Source: Archegozetes longisetosus
Taxonomy: Eukaryota > Arthropoda > Arachnida > Sarcoptiformes > Trhypochthoniidae
NCBI GenBank assembly: GCA_018873245.2
Contig: JAEMBT020000009.1
Coordinates: forward strand, 186,001 to 250,000
Length of the DNA stretch: 64,000 nt
Reading direction: 5' to 3'
The translations under genes were made by a program, and so were the position numbers. The notes under the pieces are model-generated. The model searched no databases and was not told where the DNA came from. It was given only the letters and a program-made list of their open reading frames with translations. This document shows positions 1 to 14,256 of the stretch, piece by piece (positions within the stretch are counted from its first letter, which is position 1; the number at the start of each line of letters is the position of its first letter).

Positions 1-1156
1 TGTTCTAATGACCAATCGGCGAATGAAAACCGATAGAGACTGTGTGTGAACCAACACATCACTATAAAGGTTATCAATAGGAAGAAAAATCTAAACCAAA
101 TCGACAAAGTCGTGAACGAAGAGTTAATTGATCGAAAAGAGAATACAATGTCATCGATTGTGTATTTTTGATTAACTGATTCCAATCGCGTGAATGTAAT
201 TTTGACGCGGTAGTGTTTGTATGCGATGTAAGTTAAATGAAGAACTTGTATTGGATCGCATTGTCGACCACCACAATAGATCTGATACGAAAGTCTTCCG
301 TCACTAATTAAGGTGACATTTTTGTCACCATTTGAACTGTCAATGCCATCAAGTCTTATATTGACTCCAATCTCTTTGTGAAATGCTTCAGAAGCTTCTT
401 CGTTCTTAAGGTGAAACGTCAAATAAAGACATAACTGTTGGGAATAAGTACTAAGTGAAGGAGTTGTGACCACAAACGGTCCCGAAGACATCAAACGACT
501 AGTAAATGTATTGTTGATTTGAGACTGAGTGAAAATTTCGTTAGCAGTAATAGTATTGACTTTATAGACATTGGGACCAGCCAGACCAATGAATAACAGC
601 AGTATATAAGTTGACAATAATGCTGATAATGACAGTAATATCTCTCTTTTGTGCATTACATACAGGTACATTTGGAGTGATCTGAAGTTTAAAAGTCAAT
701 TTCTGTAATTCAGCTTTTTAACAATTCAGTTATCCATCTATTGTAATCATTGGTTATATGTTTATCAAGAGAAAACTAATTTTATGCAAACTTCAACCCA
801 AAAACTTTAAGATAGCAGCAATTTTTTCATAATAAAACTCATTACTCTCAAGAATACCATAAAACAAATACTCAATAAATGGCAAAATTATGAGCTTGCA
901 CTCGAAAACTATAGAAAAAGTATTAGCAGTAAATTATGATTAGTTCTATATAAAATCTGATGACAACTCAATTGTAAACCAAAAAGAATAGGAACGAGTA
1001 TCTATCTAAAGTTGGTGTCATTCTTTTGACATTATAGATGAATGAATAAATGAAATACCTTTCGCATCTATCATGGTAATAAGTCGGAGCTATGTATTTG
1101 CCAAACTGCGAGAAGATGTCATTCAATTGAGACTTCACTCTCAATATGTAACTCAT
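1..1156 (-). CDS. TMEM181: TMEM181-like multipass membrane protein, 5' part (runs off window)
   Basis: Two exons are visible, 1059-1156 and 1-681. They join in phase (exon 1 ends in AG, exon 2 begins ATCACTCC), giving about 259 residues before the window edge. The ATG at 1156 has a good context (AAAATGAG) and starts MSYILRV. The junction reads YYHDRCERSLQMYLYVMHKR, followed by a hydrophobic segment ending FIGLAGP (residues about 46-66), then an extracellular or luminal region with paired cysteines (IYCGGRQCDP), and a second hydrophobic segment before the basic stretch and DWSLE at the edge. The order short cytosolic start, membrane helix, luminal beta-rich domain, further helices is that of the TMEM181/Wntless-like families, and the HDRCER and DWSLE stretches fit TMEM181 as I remember it. 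The rest of the helices would lie beyond position 1. The family call is from recall, not a search. Confidence 0.72.
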
Positions 1157-1867
1157 TTTGATCACAAATGCTTCTCCTAAACTACAATAACTAAGTCATA
1201 ATTAAATAATAACAAAAACCATGTCGAATCTAAATGAAGATATTTCAATTGAATATAACTTAATGCGAAGCAGAACACGTCTACATATTTGCCATTGAAA
1301 TATTGATTGCTTTCTATCTCTATGGTGAACCCTCACATTAACTAAGACTTCCAGAAGACTAAGTATATTATCGATCGGTTTCATACCATCACGTGGAAAG
1401 CGTATTCAAATTTTGCCGTCACTTGCGTTCAATGTCAAATATAATAAACGAACATTTCAATTTGCGAGTTCGGCGATTATCAACCTTTTCAAAACGGGTT
1501 CTTCGAGTAATTGTAAAATAGATTTTATTAAGTTTGCCACTAATCGAAATAAATAATACATTGTATAAAATAAAAAAAATAATTATAATAAATAAATGTT
1601 GCAAGTTTAAAAAAAACATTGCGATTGACATTAGCAATATTTTGGTTTGTATAATTGATAAAATCAATTGATGAGAAATCTAACTCAGCACATAAATAAG
1701 ACTTATATTACTATTAGATAAAACTGTTTTCTTAAATAAAAATGTGCATGGTTTCGGAAATTTTTGCAAACTTTGATTTTCTAGACTAGCAAAAAATTAG
1801 TTAATTTAAATTAATTTGTTTTTGGTTTATCACAAATTCTGTCATAACAGATTCAAACAATTATACA
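1157..1867. other. Intergenic spacer, TMEM181-like gene to ORP gene
   Basis: This AT-rich stretch lies 5' of the TMEM181-like gene and 3' of the ORP gene. Several weak open frames occur on the minus strand, but they have low-complexity Ile/Phe/Lys composition and no recognisable motif. I see no gene here. It should hold the ORP 3' UTR and the TMEM181-like promoter or a 5' UTR exon. Confidence 0.6.
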
Positions 1868-4800
1868 CTAATTATTGCCACCTTTGATGAGCCAATTAAG
1901 AACTAATTGCGTTATAATTATCACTAGAATTAGCGAGAGATCGTTCACTGCACGCCTCCCGCTTCCAAATGGCTCAACAATTCTTTCTCGGATATCAATC
2001 AACTGTCTGTGAATTTGGTTTTGTGTTTCCAAAAGCGATGCGATATTATTACGCATTGCAGTCAATTGACAATTGGTCTCTTTCTGAAGTTCACTGATTG
2101 GCTCCAATACAACCTTCAGCTTATCACTACTTTTCTCGCCATTCACTCCATTATTGGCGTCACTTTCAGTAGACTCATGTCCATCTGGACCAACAGAAGA
2201 ACTTTCTTCACTCGCACAAGAAGTACTTCTTTGGTATTTGAATCTCTGTTTGGGTGATCTCAAGGCTTCAGTTTTGTTTTGTTCAACTGAAATCACACTT
2301 CCAGTTGAAGTGACTGCTAGATTAGGCGTTCGGTGTCTTGTTATGGTCTGAATGACGTAATCATTCTCATACTGTTTAACATCGGTTCTGTTATCCCAGG
2401 GCCTGGTGTCGGCGCAATGATAGACCCAGTCATCGATGTGACAGTCAAATACAAATAGCTTTGGAATCCATTTCTCCATTTTACTTGATCTAAGTTTAGC
2501 GCTACGTCTTTGTTCTTCTTCTAAGATGGTCTTTTCGTTGGTAGCGGCCACTTGGTCTTGTCTTTGTATGGCAAGAGTGACTTTATGCCAGAGCTTTTCT
2601 GATTCAAAGTCTTGCTGTTGAGCCAATGGCACTGTGAACCGTTTGAGTCGACTGGCTTTCGCTGTAGGTGAAGGCGACCAAAACAGTTCGCTTTCACCAC
2701 TTCGCTTGTCTTTATAATAAATATCCGAATCCCAATGGCCTTCAATTGTTCCTAAAGTTTCATTGCCTAACCTTATTTTTCCAGTCACGAGATTACACAA
2801 GTCTGAAGAGCCTAAAAATGGCTTTAGTTTGAATTCTAAATCTGTATGATATCCAGTCTTATCACAAATAATGCTAACTTTTCCACCCAATTCTAGCGCT
2901 AAAGTCCCCAAAAGTATTCCTTTGCAGTGCGCGTATGGGAATGTCAGCAAATAGTCTTCGCCACGAGATAGCAAGGAAAGTCTTGCTGTGCCGTCAAGTA
3001 TTGCAGAAATTGAGTTTCCATAAAATTTCGATTTGGCTAAAATTGAACCACTTATGCAAAAGCCGTCCTTACGATTAGTCACATAAAATGCAGATATTGG
3101 AGGGTGGTGTGATACTTGCTCGGCGATATAGAAAGTGCGCGACTCTGTTTCAGGATGAAACCAATAACAACGAAATGTCTCGCCAAGTATTGGATTGTAG
3201 GGCTTTTTCAGCCCTTTTGGCTTCTTATAAAACCCTGATAAGTACCATTTAACTATCATCTTCATACGTAGAAGTGGATCGTCTTCATTGACAGCTCTAA
3301 AATAAAAAACGATATTATTGTGAAAGGTGAGTAATCATATAGTTTAAAATATTAATAGAAACTAAAACATACTTGGATATAATATCGCAGTGATAGTAGT
3401 AATCAGTCAGTTTATCAAGGAATGACCGCGGCTCAAGAATAAAAGTGGGCAAAACTACTTTTGACAAATCCATTCCAGGCCTCACTTGTTTCAAAAGAGT
3501 CCAAATTAAACTTTTATTTTCATCGGCTACTTCTTCGGTCTGTCCAGCGTCACCTGCAATACCAAACTCTTCATTGCCACCATCGAATATGTATGGAGTT
3601 TCACACACTTCAATGCTCTTATTATCTGCGTTTAGATCAACTCCATTATTGAGATGATCGTCAGAATCGCTGTCATCACTCGAATGGTGATCTTGAGAGT
3701 CTCCACCGTGGTCAGTGTGGCCCTCGTCGTCAAGATCTTTTTTATTAAAACAAATTTTCAGTAAACATACAACCTTTATATAAATCAAATGACAAGAAAT
3801 ACCGTGTTCTCTGAAATGCTTTTCGATTTCCGACTCATTCATCGCAAGACTTGAACCCAAGGGTCGATTGAAAGTGTCCTCAGTTCCTGGTGTACTGGTC
3901 AACTGAGCGGGAGTATTAGGAACTGATTCTCTATGAGATAGGTGTCTAACTAATAGAGTAGAGCATTGAAGTGATAACTCGATTGCTTCCATCCATTTTT
4001 TTCCTGCAGATTCTGACGGAGCTCTGAATATCAAGTACGACATCGGAAGTGGAAACATGATTGAAGCGAACGACTCGCCATGTGGACCCTTAATTACAAT
4101 GATATTAAAACATGAGATATTAACAAATAAGTAGAACTTTCTAAACAAACTAAAAGTACTTTTCTAGGGTAGTATTTACTGCAAAAATAAAGCACACAAT
4201 TACTCATTGCCCAAATGAAAAGGTCATTTTCTACAGCACTGCTAAGAAATAACAAGTAAAAGCTATTCATTTTGTCAAGAACTAGAGAAATTACTCAGGA
4301 TAAAAACATCTAATGAATTGCTTTTGTACTGCAATAGCCATACCAATTAGATGTTTGCTTCTATACAAACTAGTAAAAAGAACAGTTAACTCATTCATAT
4401 AGTAGTAGAGGTTAAGCTCATTTGAGACTTGTTAAACGGCAGAATAAAAAATGTCTTAAACTCATGTAAAACTTGGTATAGAGTTTGGGATCAATTTAGT
4501 CATTTTTTCGAAAGTATTGATCGTAGGCCAACATCAATTTTAATAATTAAGAACACAATTTGGATTTGGCTCAAGGTAAGGTTGCTCTCAGATCAATATT
4601 TGAAACACTGAAAACGTTGTCTAAAATTTTGTTCAATTTGTTCTCAATATTTTAAACGAATGCTTATCGCAAATTTTAGTATTTGTGAAGAAGATGCGTT
4701 TAGTGAAAACGAAATATAGAACAGAATGAGTTTATAATAAAAACAATAAACAAAATTTTGCTTATCAATAAGTATGTTCTATTAGAATAGGGGCAGTACG

Positions 4801-7800
4801 ACAAAAATGAGCCACTTGTGTGTATCACAGAAAAACATGTCAGTAATACAACACCTTTAAGATAAAATAAAAATAGGCAAAAATACAGATCAAACAATCA
4901 CTTGCTTTAAAACTTGGACAAATTTTGCGAATATGTTTTTAGCGAATGGCTTTTTCAAAGTGAATGCTTGTGACTAATGTAAACGTCGTCTCATTCAATT
5001 TGAAATCATTTTCAAATGCAATTTCTAAAAGTAAAAAAGCACTCAAAGTGAGACACTACATAATCACGTTTTGAATTCACTTCAATTTTTGACAAAAATC
5101 AAAAGTACGCAATCATAATAGTCTTGACCATTTTTGCAGCTTTAAATACTTATTAAAAATAGAAAATTAATAAGATAACTGAAACAATTTTCATAATACT
5201 TCGAAAATTGCTTAGGATATAGTTTGACTCAATTGTCATTAATTTAAGCTGAAAATCAGTTTCTAAGTGTACAAACAGACCTTTGGTGACCAAATTGGAT
5301 GTTCCAATGGATGGAATAACTTGAAACAGAATCCGTTCTTTTTAGACGGTCTCTCAATGATCTCGCAGACATTAACAATTATGGTCCCGACCCAATTGCC
5401 AGATTTATGGGTTTTGGCACTCTTATGCAATAACAACAATCCGGGCTTTAATTCACACCAGAATTTATTCCATTGTTTGAGCGTTGACCTAACTTTAAGC
5501 CAATCTGCCAGAACCACAACAGTTGGGTCTTGAAGTGTTGACATGAGTTCTTCTGCCACTTTCTTCTTTTCTAGTATATAGGTTTTTCGACGATCTTTAT
5601 ATGTTTGGCGTTTCGTGACCGCATACGAAAAATTATCATCTTGTGGTGCAGTCAAAGATGATAACGGTGTCTCGGCGCTCAGCGATTGTGTGACAGAAGG
5701 CGATGTAGACATGGTTTGTGTCATTACTGAACCTGGACCTTGCAATTGACCAAAACAATTACCATCTATTTGCGTAGAGATCTGTGATGATGAAGACTGA
5801 TGTCTGCTATGATGATGCGATTTCTTATGAGATTCATTGGCCATCGGATTGTTTTCTGTATCTAAGTATTAGAAATAAATTAGTTCATTAATAAACCGAT
5901 AAAATACCATAGGTCAATATATTTTGCACTTGATAAAAAATGCAAAAAGCATTTCAATAGGACTATTCATAGCATCTATAGTAGATGTAATAATTGATGA
6001 AAACCATGAAACGCACGTTTTATAATTGATACCATAAAATACAAGTGTTAATAGTATGAAAATTGTGTGCTATAAATAGATATTTGAATTGAACTTGACG
6101 CTCTAACTGACAAGCTATAAGCTATACAGACAGTATTGTATTCCAGGTTTCTTTCAATTTCCTAATGGTTATATACAAAGCACAGAGTGTCACAAAATTC
6201 AAGTTCGATCAATAATTTCACAATTTTGTACTAAAAATCATACTTTATCAAATAGTTGTCGATCAAGTCTTAATCATTATATAGTTTATGTAGTATTGTC
6301 ATCAATATTTACGAATAACAATTCGAGTTAAATATAAGACTAAAATTGAGTCAACACGTGTTCAATTTGTAAATAACAGACAACTTATAGTGCACTCAAT
6401 TGTTTTATGCAATTATTTGCAACTTTATGGGCTCCGGTCAATTGCATAAAATCCTTGACCAAAGTTATAACCAAATAATATTATAATGTGAAACTTTTGA
6501 TTGTTACAGCAATTTTACTTTAAAAAACTAAAATTTCAAAATAAAATTATTGATTCATTCTGTGAATCAATAAATCGAACAATTTTATCAACCATTTTTC
6601 CAGAATAATCAAACATCAGAATCAAACTTGACTACAGAATTTGATATCTCTTATATATGAAATTTAGACTTGAAGTTGTAGTTAAATCGATTAACGATTT
6701 GGTTTGGAACTTAGTCCATAATTGCTTTTATCCATAAGGATCATATAGCCAATCAGTGCAAATACACTTTATTTTACAATTATGTACAAGTTAGAGTATG
6801 ATTCTTGTGGGCTAAGTATCAAACCAAATCATAATACCTAGAGACTGTTTTCTAGACTTATTTGAGTAAAAGTTGCCAACATCTCAATAAAAGAAAGTAA
6901 TAAGAGACCAAAAACAATATGAATTAGTTATAGCACGCAATCGACAGTAAAAACAAATATAAACTTACGCAACAGTACTTGTGTTGACTTTTGAGTTTGA
7001 TAGAAAACTATTTAACATTATATACAATATAAATAATAACTATGAATATTGGTTTCAATTTGAGCATAAAGTTAAATGAAAAAAGAGTTGAATAATAGAA
7101 CAGATCGTATGGTTAAGTGTTGGCAACATTAATAACTGAGTATTATCAAATTGATGCATTTCTATGGAAACACTGCATCACAGCATCACAGCATCACAGC
7201 ATCAGTCACCTCGAGACCAATGCCGAGACTCTATTGAACGAACATGTTTTCGCATATTCTTTGGTAATAAAGGATAGAAAACTTCCGCGAAGGAATGCTT
7301 TTGGACTGCAATGCATTGCATTCAATCGTATTATTAATCTTTGTTTTTGTTGTTTCGAACTTTTTGCTCTGAAAACAAGTTTTGAGCTATTTTTAGGATT
7401 ACTATATCCTTACAATGAAATACAATTATCAAAACAGATTATTAAGTCTTAATATACTTTTGAGTGATTGGGATGAATACACAAACTAATAAAGGTTGAA
7501 ATGAAGCTATTCTTGTTATTAATGATTCAGTTTATCATATGTATTTGATTGATTTGGCATTCATACATTTGATCGCAGTTATGCTCAAAACAGAACTCAA
7601 GTAACAACTCACGCAAATGTTATGCTTATCTACGTATTCAAACCAATAGTAACTAAACTTAAATAACAAAAATAGATATTTCATAATTTAGCCCTTAATT
7701 CAGATAACTTATGGATGGCATTCATTTAATTAAAAGATTAGTTCACTTCGTTTTACAAATACCTGAATAAAGATTACTTTTTAAAAATTTGAACCATTTT

Positions 7801-8127
7801 TAGATTACATACACACAATCGAAGTTAATTAAATTGAGTCAAATTGATTTTCAATGTGAAAAGTATAAGACTAGAGACTGTGAGCGAATAATTATTAGTT
7901 CATTAAAATCAAATTAATACTCGATAAAATAATAATAACTAATCATTTGAGTAAATAATGAAACGAAAATGATATAAATCCTAAATTATATAAAGTAAAA
8001 AATAGACAAATAACTTACTAATGGCTAAGGTGAGCGAAGGTCTAATCTTATTAGGAGGTAGGGTTGTAGTTAATGGTGTTGTAGTTGCAGATGTGACACC
8101 GTTTTGATCCAATTTAACGGATGGCAT
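1868..8127 (-). CDS. OSBPL8: Oxysterol-binding-protein-related protein, ORP5/ORP8 type
   Basis: Five exons (8019-8127, 5281-5861, 3803-4088, 3373-3736, 1868-3296) join with consistent phase to about 922 residues; human ORP8 and ORP5 are near 880-890. The Ser/His/Thr-rich start is followed by a PH domain (about 154-272, split by an intron), an acidic Asp/His/Ser linker beginning EHDLDDEG, and the sterol/lipid-transfer ORD. The ORD carries [19 protein letters not shown] and the family signature EQVSHHPP (about 507-514). A single hydrophobic segment close to the C-terminus ([11 protein letters not shown]) is the ER tail anchor that defines ORP5/8. Known relatives exchange phosphatidylserine for PI4P at ER-plasma membrane contacts; this role is inferred from the family. 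The ATG at 8127 lies in an in-frame first exon; a second in-frame ATG (MANESHKK) falls early in exon 2. Confidence 0.95.
4089..5280 (-). other. ORP gene intron 2
   Basis: A 1.19 kb intron splits the PH domain. It is AT-rich and has GT and AG ends on the minus strand. I see no exon, RNA gene or repeat inside it. Confidence 0.75.
5862..8018 (-). other. ORP gene intron 1
   Basis: A 2.16 kb intron follows the first coding exon (donor GTAAGT at 8018-8013, acceptor ACTTAG next to 5861). It is AT-rich. The only structure I see is a short CATCACAG tandem run near 7176; the 111-codon plus-strand frame over that run shows no protein-like features. Confidence 0.75.
7176..7205. repeat. CATCACAG short tandem repeat
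   Basis: The 8-nt unit CATCACAG is repeated three times and followed by a partial CATCAG. It lies within ORP intron 1 and is a simple-sequence repeat with no sign of function. Confidence 0.85.
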
Positions 8128-10852
8128 TCTTCTGTGACTTTATATTTTATTACTTTTGTTTTAAGGTCGATAAATAGTTGAAAATAGAGCTTATCCGATT
8201 TTCACAATATCAGGTTAGCGTTTACGCAATAACAAACTCATTGTAAAATACAGTCAGCCTCCTGTTCAAATACAAAATTTAACGTTCATTTTTTTATATC
8301 ATATAATTTAATAACAAATTGTCAGTTCAATAAACGGTTTTATGATGTTTTGGTTCAACATAGTTATCATGTATTTTCATTTTTAAAACGAGAGAGAACT
8401 TATAAAATACGACAATTAACTTCATATCTAAGGTTAAAGAAATTCTAGTTAACCGAAATGAGTAACAAAACAATAAGTCAATTAGTTTGTGAGGCAAACA
8501 AAAAGATTATTTGGCGACTAATTTTCAAATAAAATAATCAATTTTTTATAACTAAAAAATTAATGTCAAAACTTTAGTATCCGGTAATTTTACAGTCATC
8601 AAACAGAAAGGAACAATGATTAAACCAATTAAATCGATGATAATCGCATTTATTTCCTCGAAAGATATTGAACTGAGCTAATAGTGAGATAGGGTTTAGG
8701 GCAGTGGTCATAATATGGTGAATAAGGAAAAACTCAATGAATACTTGTTCAAAACAAAATAGTTGTTTTTAACAATTTTGAATGAACACTTTCCCTGTTT
8801 TGAACAATTCTAGAATAGTCACTGCTTTGTAGGTATAAACTTTATGATAACTAACTCATCAAAATTACTTTTTTATTCTGAACAAATGATAATCATAATA
8901 ATAAAAGTCGATATTAACCTTGAAGCATAACATTAATCTTACTAATGGTAGTTTAAAAATATGATTCAAACAAACTACGAATAAGAATAAGATAAGAAAT
9001 TGATGCTTGAATATGACGCGTTCAGATATTAAGCAATATAATTGACGTGAGACTTGTGCTCCTTTTTCGCACTATTAAACTTGTCGCCTGTTTTATGGTT
9101 AATAAAACATCACTAGAATATTATACAACTTCAAGAGAATTGCGAGAATATTCATAACTAACTCGACTATAGATTTAATTAAGTAATGGATAGAAAATGA
9201 TATCAAGTGCTTCAATCAATGCAAATGTCTTTGAGCGAAATTCGAGAATTGAATTAACTGTATCTAAGGAATAAGTGACTAATGCAATTTTAGGTTTAAT
9301 CGCAATTTCAATCAAAAAACTTTTATAAGCAGAAGCACTCAACTAATAAATTACTATTCTGCTCTATTGGCTCAATCTCAATTTTTGACTCCATATAAGA
9401 TAATTAAAAAAAAGTATACGCAATCAATTGGTAAAAGTTAGTCAACGTATAATTATAGTTTTTTATTAAAGCACTTTAATTAACAAATAAATATTAACTT
9501 ATTGTAAAAAAATGACTCGTTATAGGGGGAAAAACGTAGTGTAAAGTTATTAAGTTTGTAGCTTTTAGTATATAGGTTTTCGACATCTATACTACAATAA
9601 AATCTATGGTTCGGTTGTGAATGAAATTGTTTTTGCAACAATATCAATTAATATATAGATTAAATTAAAGCAACGTCAAATATATTAGCGCTTCTTTACA
9701 GTTGCCGGTGTTTTGTACAAATTTGATCAAATATTGGGATTACAACTAAACTATCGTTATAAAAACTATGACGAAAATCAATATGACTTAAATGGATGTT
9801 TCAAATAATAGATATGTTGACATATTTTTTCCATATCCTCTCAGACTTAATTTTGTTTTCTTAAGTAATTGCTAAGCAAATATTTGAGATAATGGCAAAA
9901 TTGACTGCCACCCAATCATATCTACATTTGTTGTTTTGATAAAATAAGTTCAACTCCAAATTCATTATTAAATAACTTATTCAATATATATTAATCGTAA
10001 TAAATAACAATCTATTAATGAAATCAATTTATAAATTGAGTGCAATGTCTGCAAACATTGAAAATAATTGTAACTCTAAAATACGAAATCATTTTTAGCA
10101 CAATTTCAGTTAAACTGACTTTTATTAAACACCGGTTTTGTTAGTATTTAGCAACAAATAGGATTAATCGATTCTAATTTGAAAATAATTAATTTTTTAA
10201 AAATATTTTCACAAAAAACTAAAACACAAACGGCTTTAATGTAAAATAAATGGGAAAAACACTATTTTTGCAATTAATTCAAACCTTTGATAATATTAAG
10301 AAAGTTTGATTTAAAAGTTGAAAATGTAGTGAAAACTACGACGCAACTAAACAAATAACAACTTTAAGATGCATTAATCAGATTTAGTTTTATTAGAGTT
10401 GGAAACAATTTAAATAATAGAAAGCATATTTTCACTGTTTTATGTTCTGTCTGTTTATCACTTTACTCTGACAACATTTTAATGCATTTACCAACTAATT
10501 ATTGTTTAGAGGTGACTAATCGCGACATCTACTAATCATTCAAAAGTCAATGCTCTTCATATCACTGTAGATTATTGAAAATAATCGTTATAATCTCCTT
10601 TTACGAGACTTGCAAGTCATTTTCAGATAAACACAACTAAATTTGTGTCTATTTTAACTTTGTCTTAAGAAATGAGAAGAACAAAGTTAAGATAAGTTTA
10701 GTTTTGATTTTGTAATTAGAGTTTAAAACAGACGTAAAGTGGTGACACTTAACGTCTGCTTTGCGATATTTGCTGTCTATGTTTATGTTTCCATTACGTA
10801 TTGACTACTATTTAAATGATAGTTATTTTAATTTAAGTAAAAAAGCAGAAAA
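8128..10852. other. Divergent intergenic region, ORP and MFAP1
   Basis: This 2.7 kb AT-rich region separates two divergently transcribed genes, so it should contain both promoters. I see no coding frame of note. A 123-bp segment at 8702-8824 has inverted ends (CAGTGGTC and AGTCACTG) and an inner inverted repeat, and may be a small transposon relic. Confidence 0.65.
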
Positions 10853-12374
10853 ATGTCTTCATTACAAAATTCGAGTTATTATCAGTCGTTACCGACTGCG
10901 GGAGCGATTGCTGTCACTAACGAAAAAGGAGAGAAGACAATGCAAAAAGTGAAAGTTCAGCGATATATCACTGGAAGAAGGTTTGCGCCAATCACTCAAA
11001 CATTTGACTATTTAATTAAGACTATTATTTTCTTTAACTTGTAATTAATATTATTTTTTTAATTGTAGACCGCGCTATGCACCAAGAGCTGATTCGTCAG
11101 AGTCAGAGTCAGAATCGAGTGAAGATGAAAACGAGATCAGTAATTGGAAATCATCCCAAAGACAACAACCAATTAGTAACTATATGCCCCAAATTATTGC
11201 TCAAAATCAGCACAGCCATCATTTGGAAGAAGATAACGATAATAAAGATTTTCAGAAAAATGATCCCAGAATTAGACGATTGATGTCTAGAAGAGAAGCA
11301 AAGACTGAAGACGACTCAGAGGAAGAATTGGATCAGAGACGTGGACTAAGACAGAGACATATACATCAACCACAAGTTTTGCTTATTGGTTCAGACAATA
11401 ATGATAATAATGACGAAAATAGGAATCGAAGAAGAAGTAGACGAGAAGCGGATGAAGACTCGAGTGATAACGAAGAAGTAGACGATGAAAATGTTGAGCG
11501 AAGACATGCTATCTTGAGAATGAAACGAGAAGAAGAAGAAGAAGAGCTTATGGAAAAGGATGACGACGAAGACAATGAAGATCACGACGAGTCTGAATAT
11601 GAAGAATATACAGACTCTGAAGACGAGACCGGACCAAGACTTAAGCCCGTTTTTGTCAAGAAAAGAGATAGAATTACCATCAATGAGAAGGAAAAGGAAG
11701 AGTTGAAACGTGATCAAGAAAAAGAAGATGAAAGACGTGCCGCAGAAGAAAGAAAAAGACAAACACTTAAAATAATTGAAGACGATATCAGGCGAGAAGA
11801 AGCTGAAAAAGAGGAACAGAACGAAGAGGAAGCGCTTCGTAAAGGCATCGCGGCGGTGCTGACCGATGATGAAAACGAAGAGACGGCGTACGAGATCTGG
11901 AAACTGCGTGAGTTGAAACGCATTAAACGAGACAAAGACGAAAACGAGGCCTACATTAAAGAGAAATTAGAAGTCGAGAAGTTGCGAAATATGACAGAAG
12001 AAGAGAGATTAGCAGAACTTAGAAACAATCCTAAAGTTATTACGAATTCGGCGCCTAAAGGAAAGTACAAGTTCTTACAGAAGTACTACCATAGAGGAGC
12101 CTTTTATTTGGACGAAGACGACGAGGTTCTTAAGAGAGACTTTGCTCAGCCAACACTTGAAGATCATTTTGATAGAACTGTTGTCCCGAAAGTGATGCAA
12201 GTTAAGAACTTTGGTCGTTCAGGACGTACCAAATATACGCACTTAGTAGATCAGGATACTACCGCTTTCGACTCCCCCTGGACTGCAGAATCGTCTCAAT
12301 CAACTAAATTTCATGCATCACAAGCTGGAGGTATGAAACAAGTGTTTGAAAGACCATCGGGAAGAAGAAAGTAA
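10853..12374 (+). CDS. MFAP1: Microfibrillar-associated protein 1 (spliceosome B-complex factor)
   Basis: Two exons (10853-10980 and 11069-12374) join within an Arg codon (AG|A) to give 477 residues; human MFAP1 has about 440. The N-terminus carries the conserved KVQRYITGRR followed by PRYAP. A long acidic/basic Glu-Arg-rich region follows, probably helical. The C-terminal third is the conserved MFAP1 core: GPRLKPVFVKKRDR, EEALRKGIAAVLTDDENE, YEIWKLRELKRIKRD, LQKYYHRGAFYLDEDD, FGRSGRTKYTHLVDQDTT. Despite its name, the family is nuclear and works in the pre-mRNA splicing B complex. The 88-nt intron ends TTGTAG. The ATG at 10853 is preceded by AAAA, and the first codons lead into the conserved start. 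Confidence 0.97.
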
Positions 12375-12407
12375 TTAATAATTTAAACCAACTATAGTAA
12401 TATCAAT

Positions 12408-12413
12408 AATAAA
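12408..12413 (+). promoter_or_regulatory. Poly(A) signal of MFAP1
   Basis: An AATAAA hexamer lies 34 nt past the MFAP1 stop codon. Position and sequence are typical of a cleavage signal, but the cleavage site is not shown by the sequence. Confidence 0.6.
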
Positions 12414-14256
12414 TTTTAATAACTTTTCCCAATCGATGACATACTAATCATTTCATTTTGTGTAATTAATTCATACAATATTTGTTGTACCTTAGATTGT
12501 ATTGTATTCATTTATTGAATTGTATTCATTTTTCTTCTATTGTATCTTGTTATTTTATTTTTAAATAAGAGTCATAATAAATTCCAACTTGATTCTTGAA
12601 TTGCACTATAGTTTCAATTTATTGCAATTAATAATATCCCGTTGTCTTAACAGACATGTCTTATAAAATAGAAATTGAAAATCATTTTGAAATATGTGTA
12701 CATTTTATACTAATGTGAAAAGTCAATGAAAAGCAAACAAAAAGGACAATGTCAGTTAAGACAAAGATATTGAGTTGGTTTGAATTTAAAATAACATAAC
12801 AAATAGTGAATTATGGCATTTACTAAAGTAGTGAAAAACTTTTGTTGAGCTTTTTTCACATCTCAAGTATAGTATATTATAATTATGTTCATAAATAAAA
12901 GCTAACAATTGTTTTCTCACAAGTAATTAATAAGTTCTCTCATTTGTTTTGTCATTCAAATTGTACAGAAATTGTGAAAAAATAAGATAATTGTGTCGTG
13001 TACTCAATTGGATTGCGTTCGAGTGTTTAATAAGAAATAGTTTTAAATTGACTTAACGGACGATAAGTTTCTGGTAATAAGAAAAAAGTTCAAATATTTA
13101 TAGTGCGTCCAAATGACAGATAATCAATAAAATAAATCGTTGTTCGTGTCAATAATCAAATAAATGTTTGTTTAGATTATTTCTACTAATAATTGAATTG
13201 AAAAATAGGAGGAATGCATGATTATTTGCTGATTTTAAGCAAACAAATATAGTGCTAAGTAATGAAAATTTGTAGCCAATTCCAGTCACACAACTATTTT
13301 CTAAATTCACTGCATTTAATCATTATTTGTCTGATGCAAAAAACTAAATCAATTCACACTTTTATGTGGTGAGAGAAGTGCATTTAGGCATCGAACCCAT
13401 TTTCGGTTTAGTCAAACTAATGATAAACGGCCGGAGAATAAGAACAATCACTTGTAATAAGAGTTGAATGAAGTTTCGATAGCATTAAGGTTAGAAATGG
13501 AGTTACACTCGAACAAAATAATAGAAATTGACCGTCAATCGAATAGAATAAAGGATCAAAAGGAAATAGAAGAAAAGAAAATAGTTATCTTGGTCAGTAA
13601 TAGTGAGTTGTTAAGGTAAACTCGCAATTAATAGTATTTAGAATGAGTTCGTCATTAATTTGCATAGAAACAATGTTCAACTACTAAAACGTCATGAGTA
13701 ATTGTGATCATTATATTCAATACATATCTTAATATAAGTGATCAATTGTTATAATTGGACCAAAATTAATATGCAATTGGTGGCAGTTCACCGATAATTC
13801 ACTTGAGTTTTCGTTAAATCTGTTAATAGCAATACTAATAATAATAATAATCATAATAATAGTAATAATCAACAATTTTCGACATAAAGTTTGTGTGCAT
13901 TTTCTTCTTTATATTTACAATGTTGTTAATGGCGTTGAGGATTATAAAATTAATTAAGAATCAAGTAGAGTTATGGATTAAATTTGTCGATAATCATTTG
14001 TTTCTTCCAACCGAATCAAATATTTCTTATCTTCAATTTCTTGGAAGGAATGTTCATCAATAGCATTGAATCATTTGATGAAAGTTAGAATAGACTTGCG
14101 AACGAAAAACACTAACAATTTGTTGAGAATTGATGACAAAAGAAGAAAATCAAATCGAACAAATATCTACATGTCTTCCATTCATATAATGGTACTAATA
14201 GTTGCTCTTCTTTGAAATCACAGTTCATCAAAAGAAACACTTCTTTGTCATCATAT

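Noticed and set aside
7117..7452. 111-codon frame in ORP intron 1
   Set aside because: It spans a CATCACAG simple repeat, starts from a non-ATG codon, and shows no protein-like features.
11366..11935. Minus-strand Ser/Phe-rich frames opposite MFAP1
   Set aside because: Mirror images of the Glu/Arg-rich MFAP1 coding sequence.
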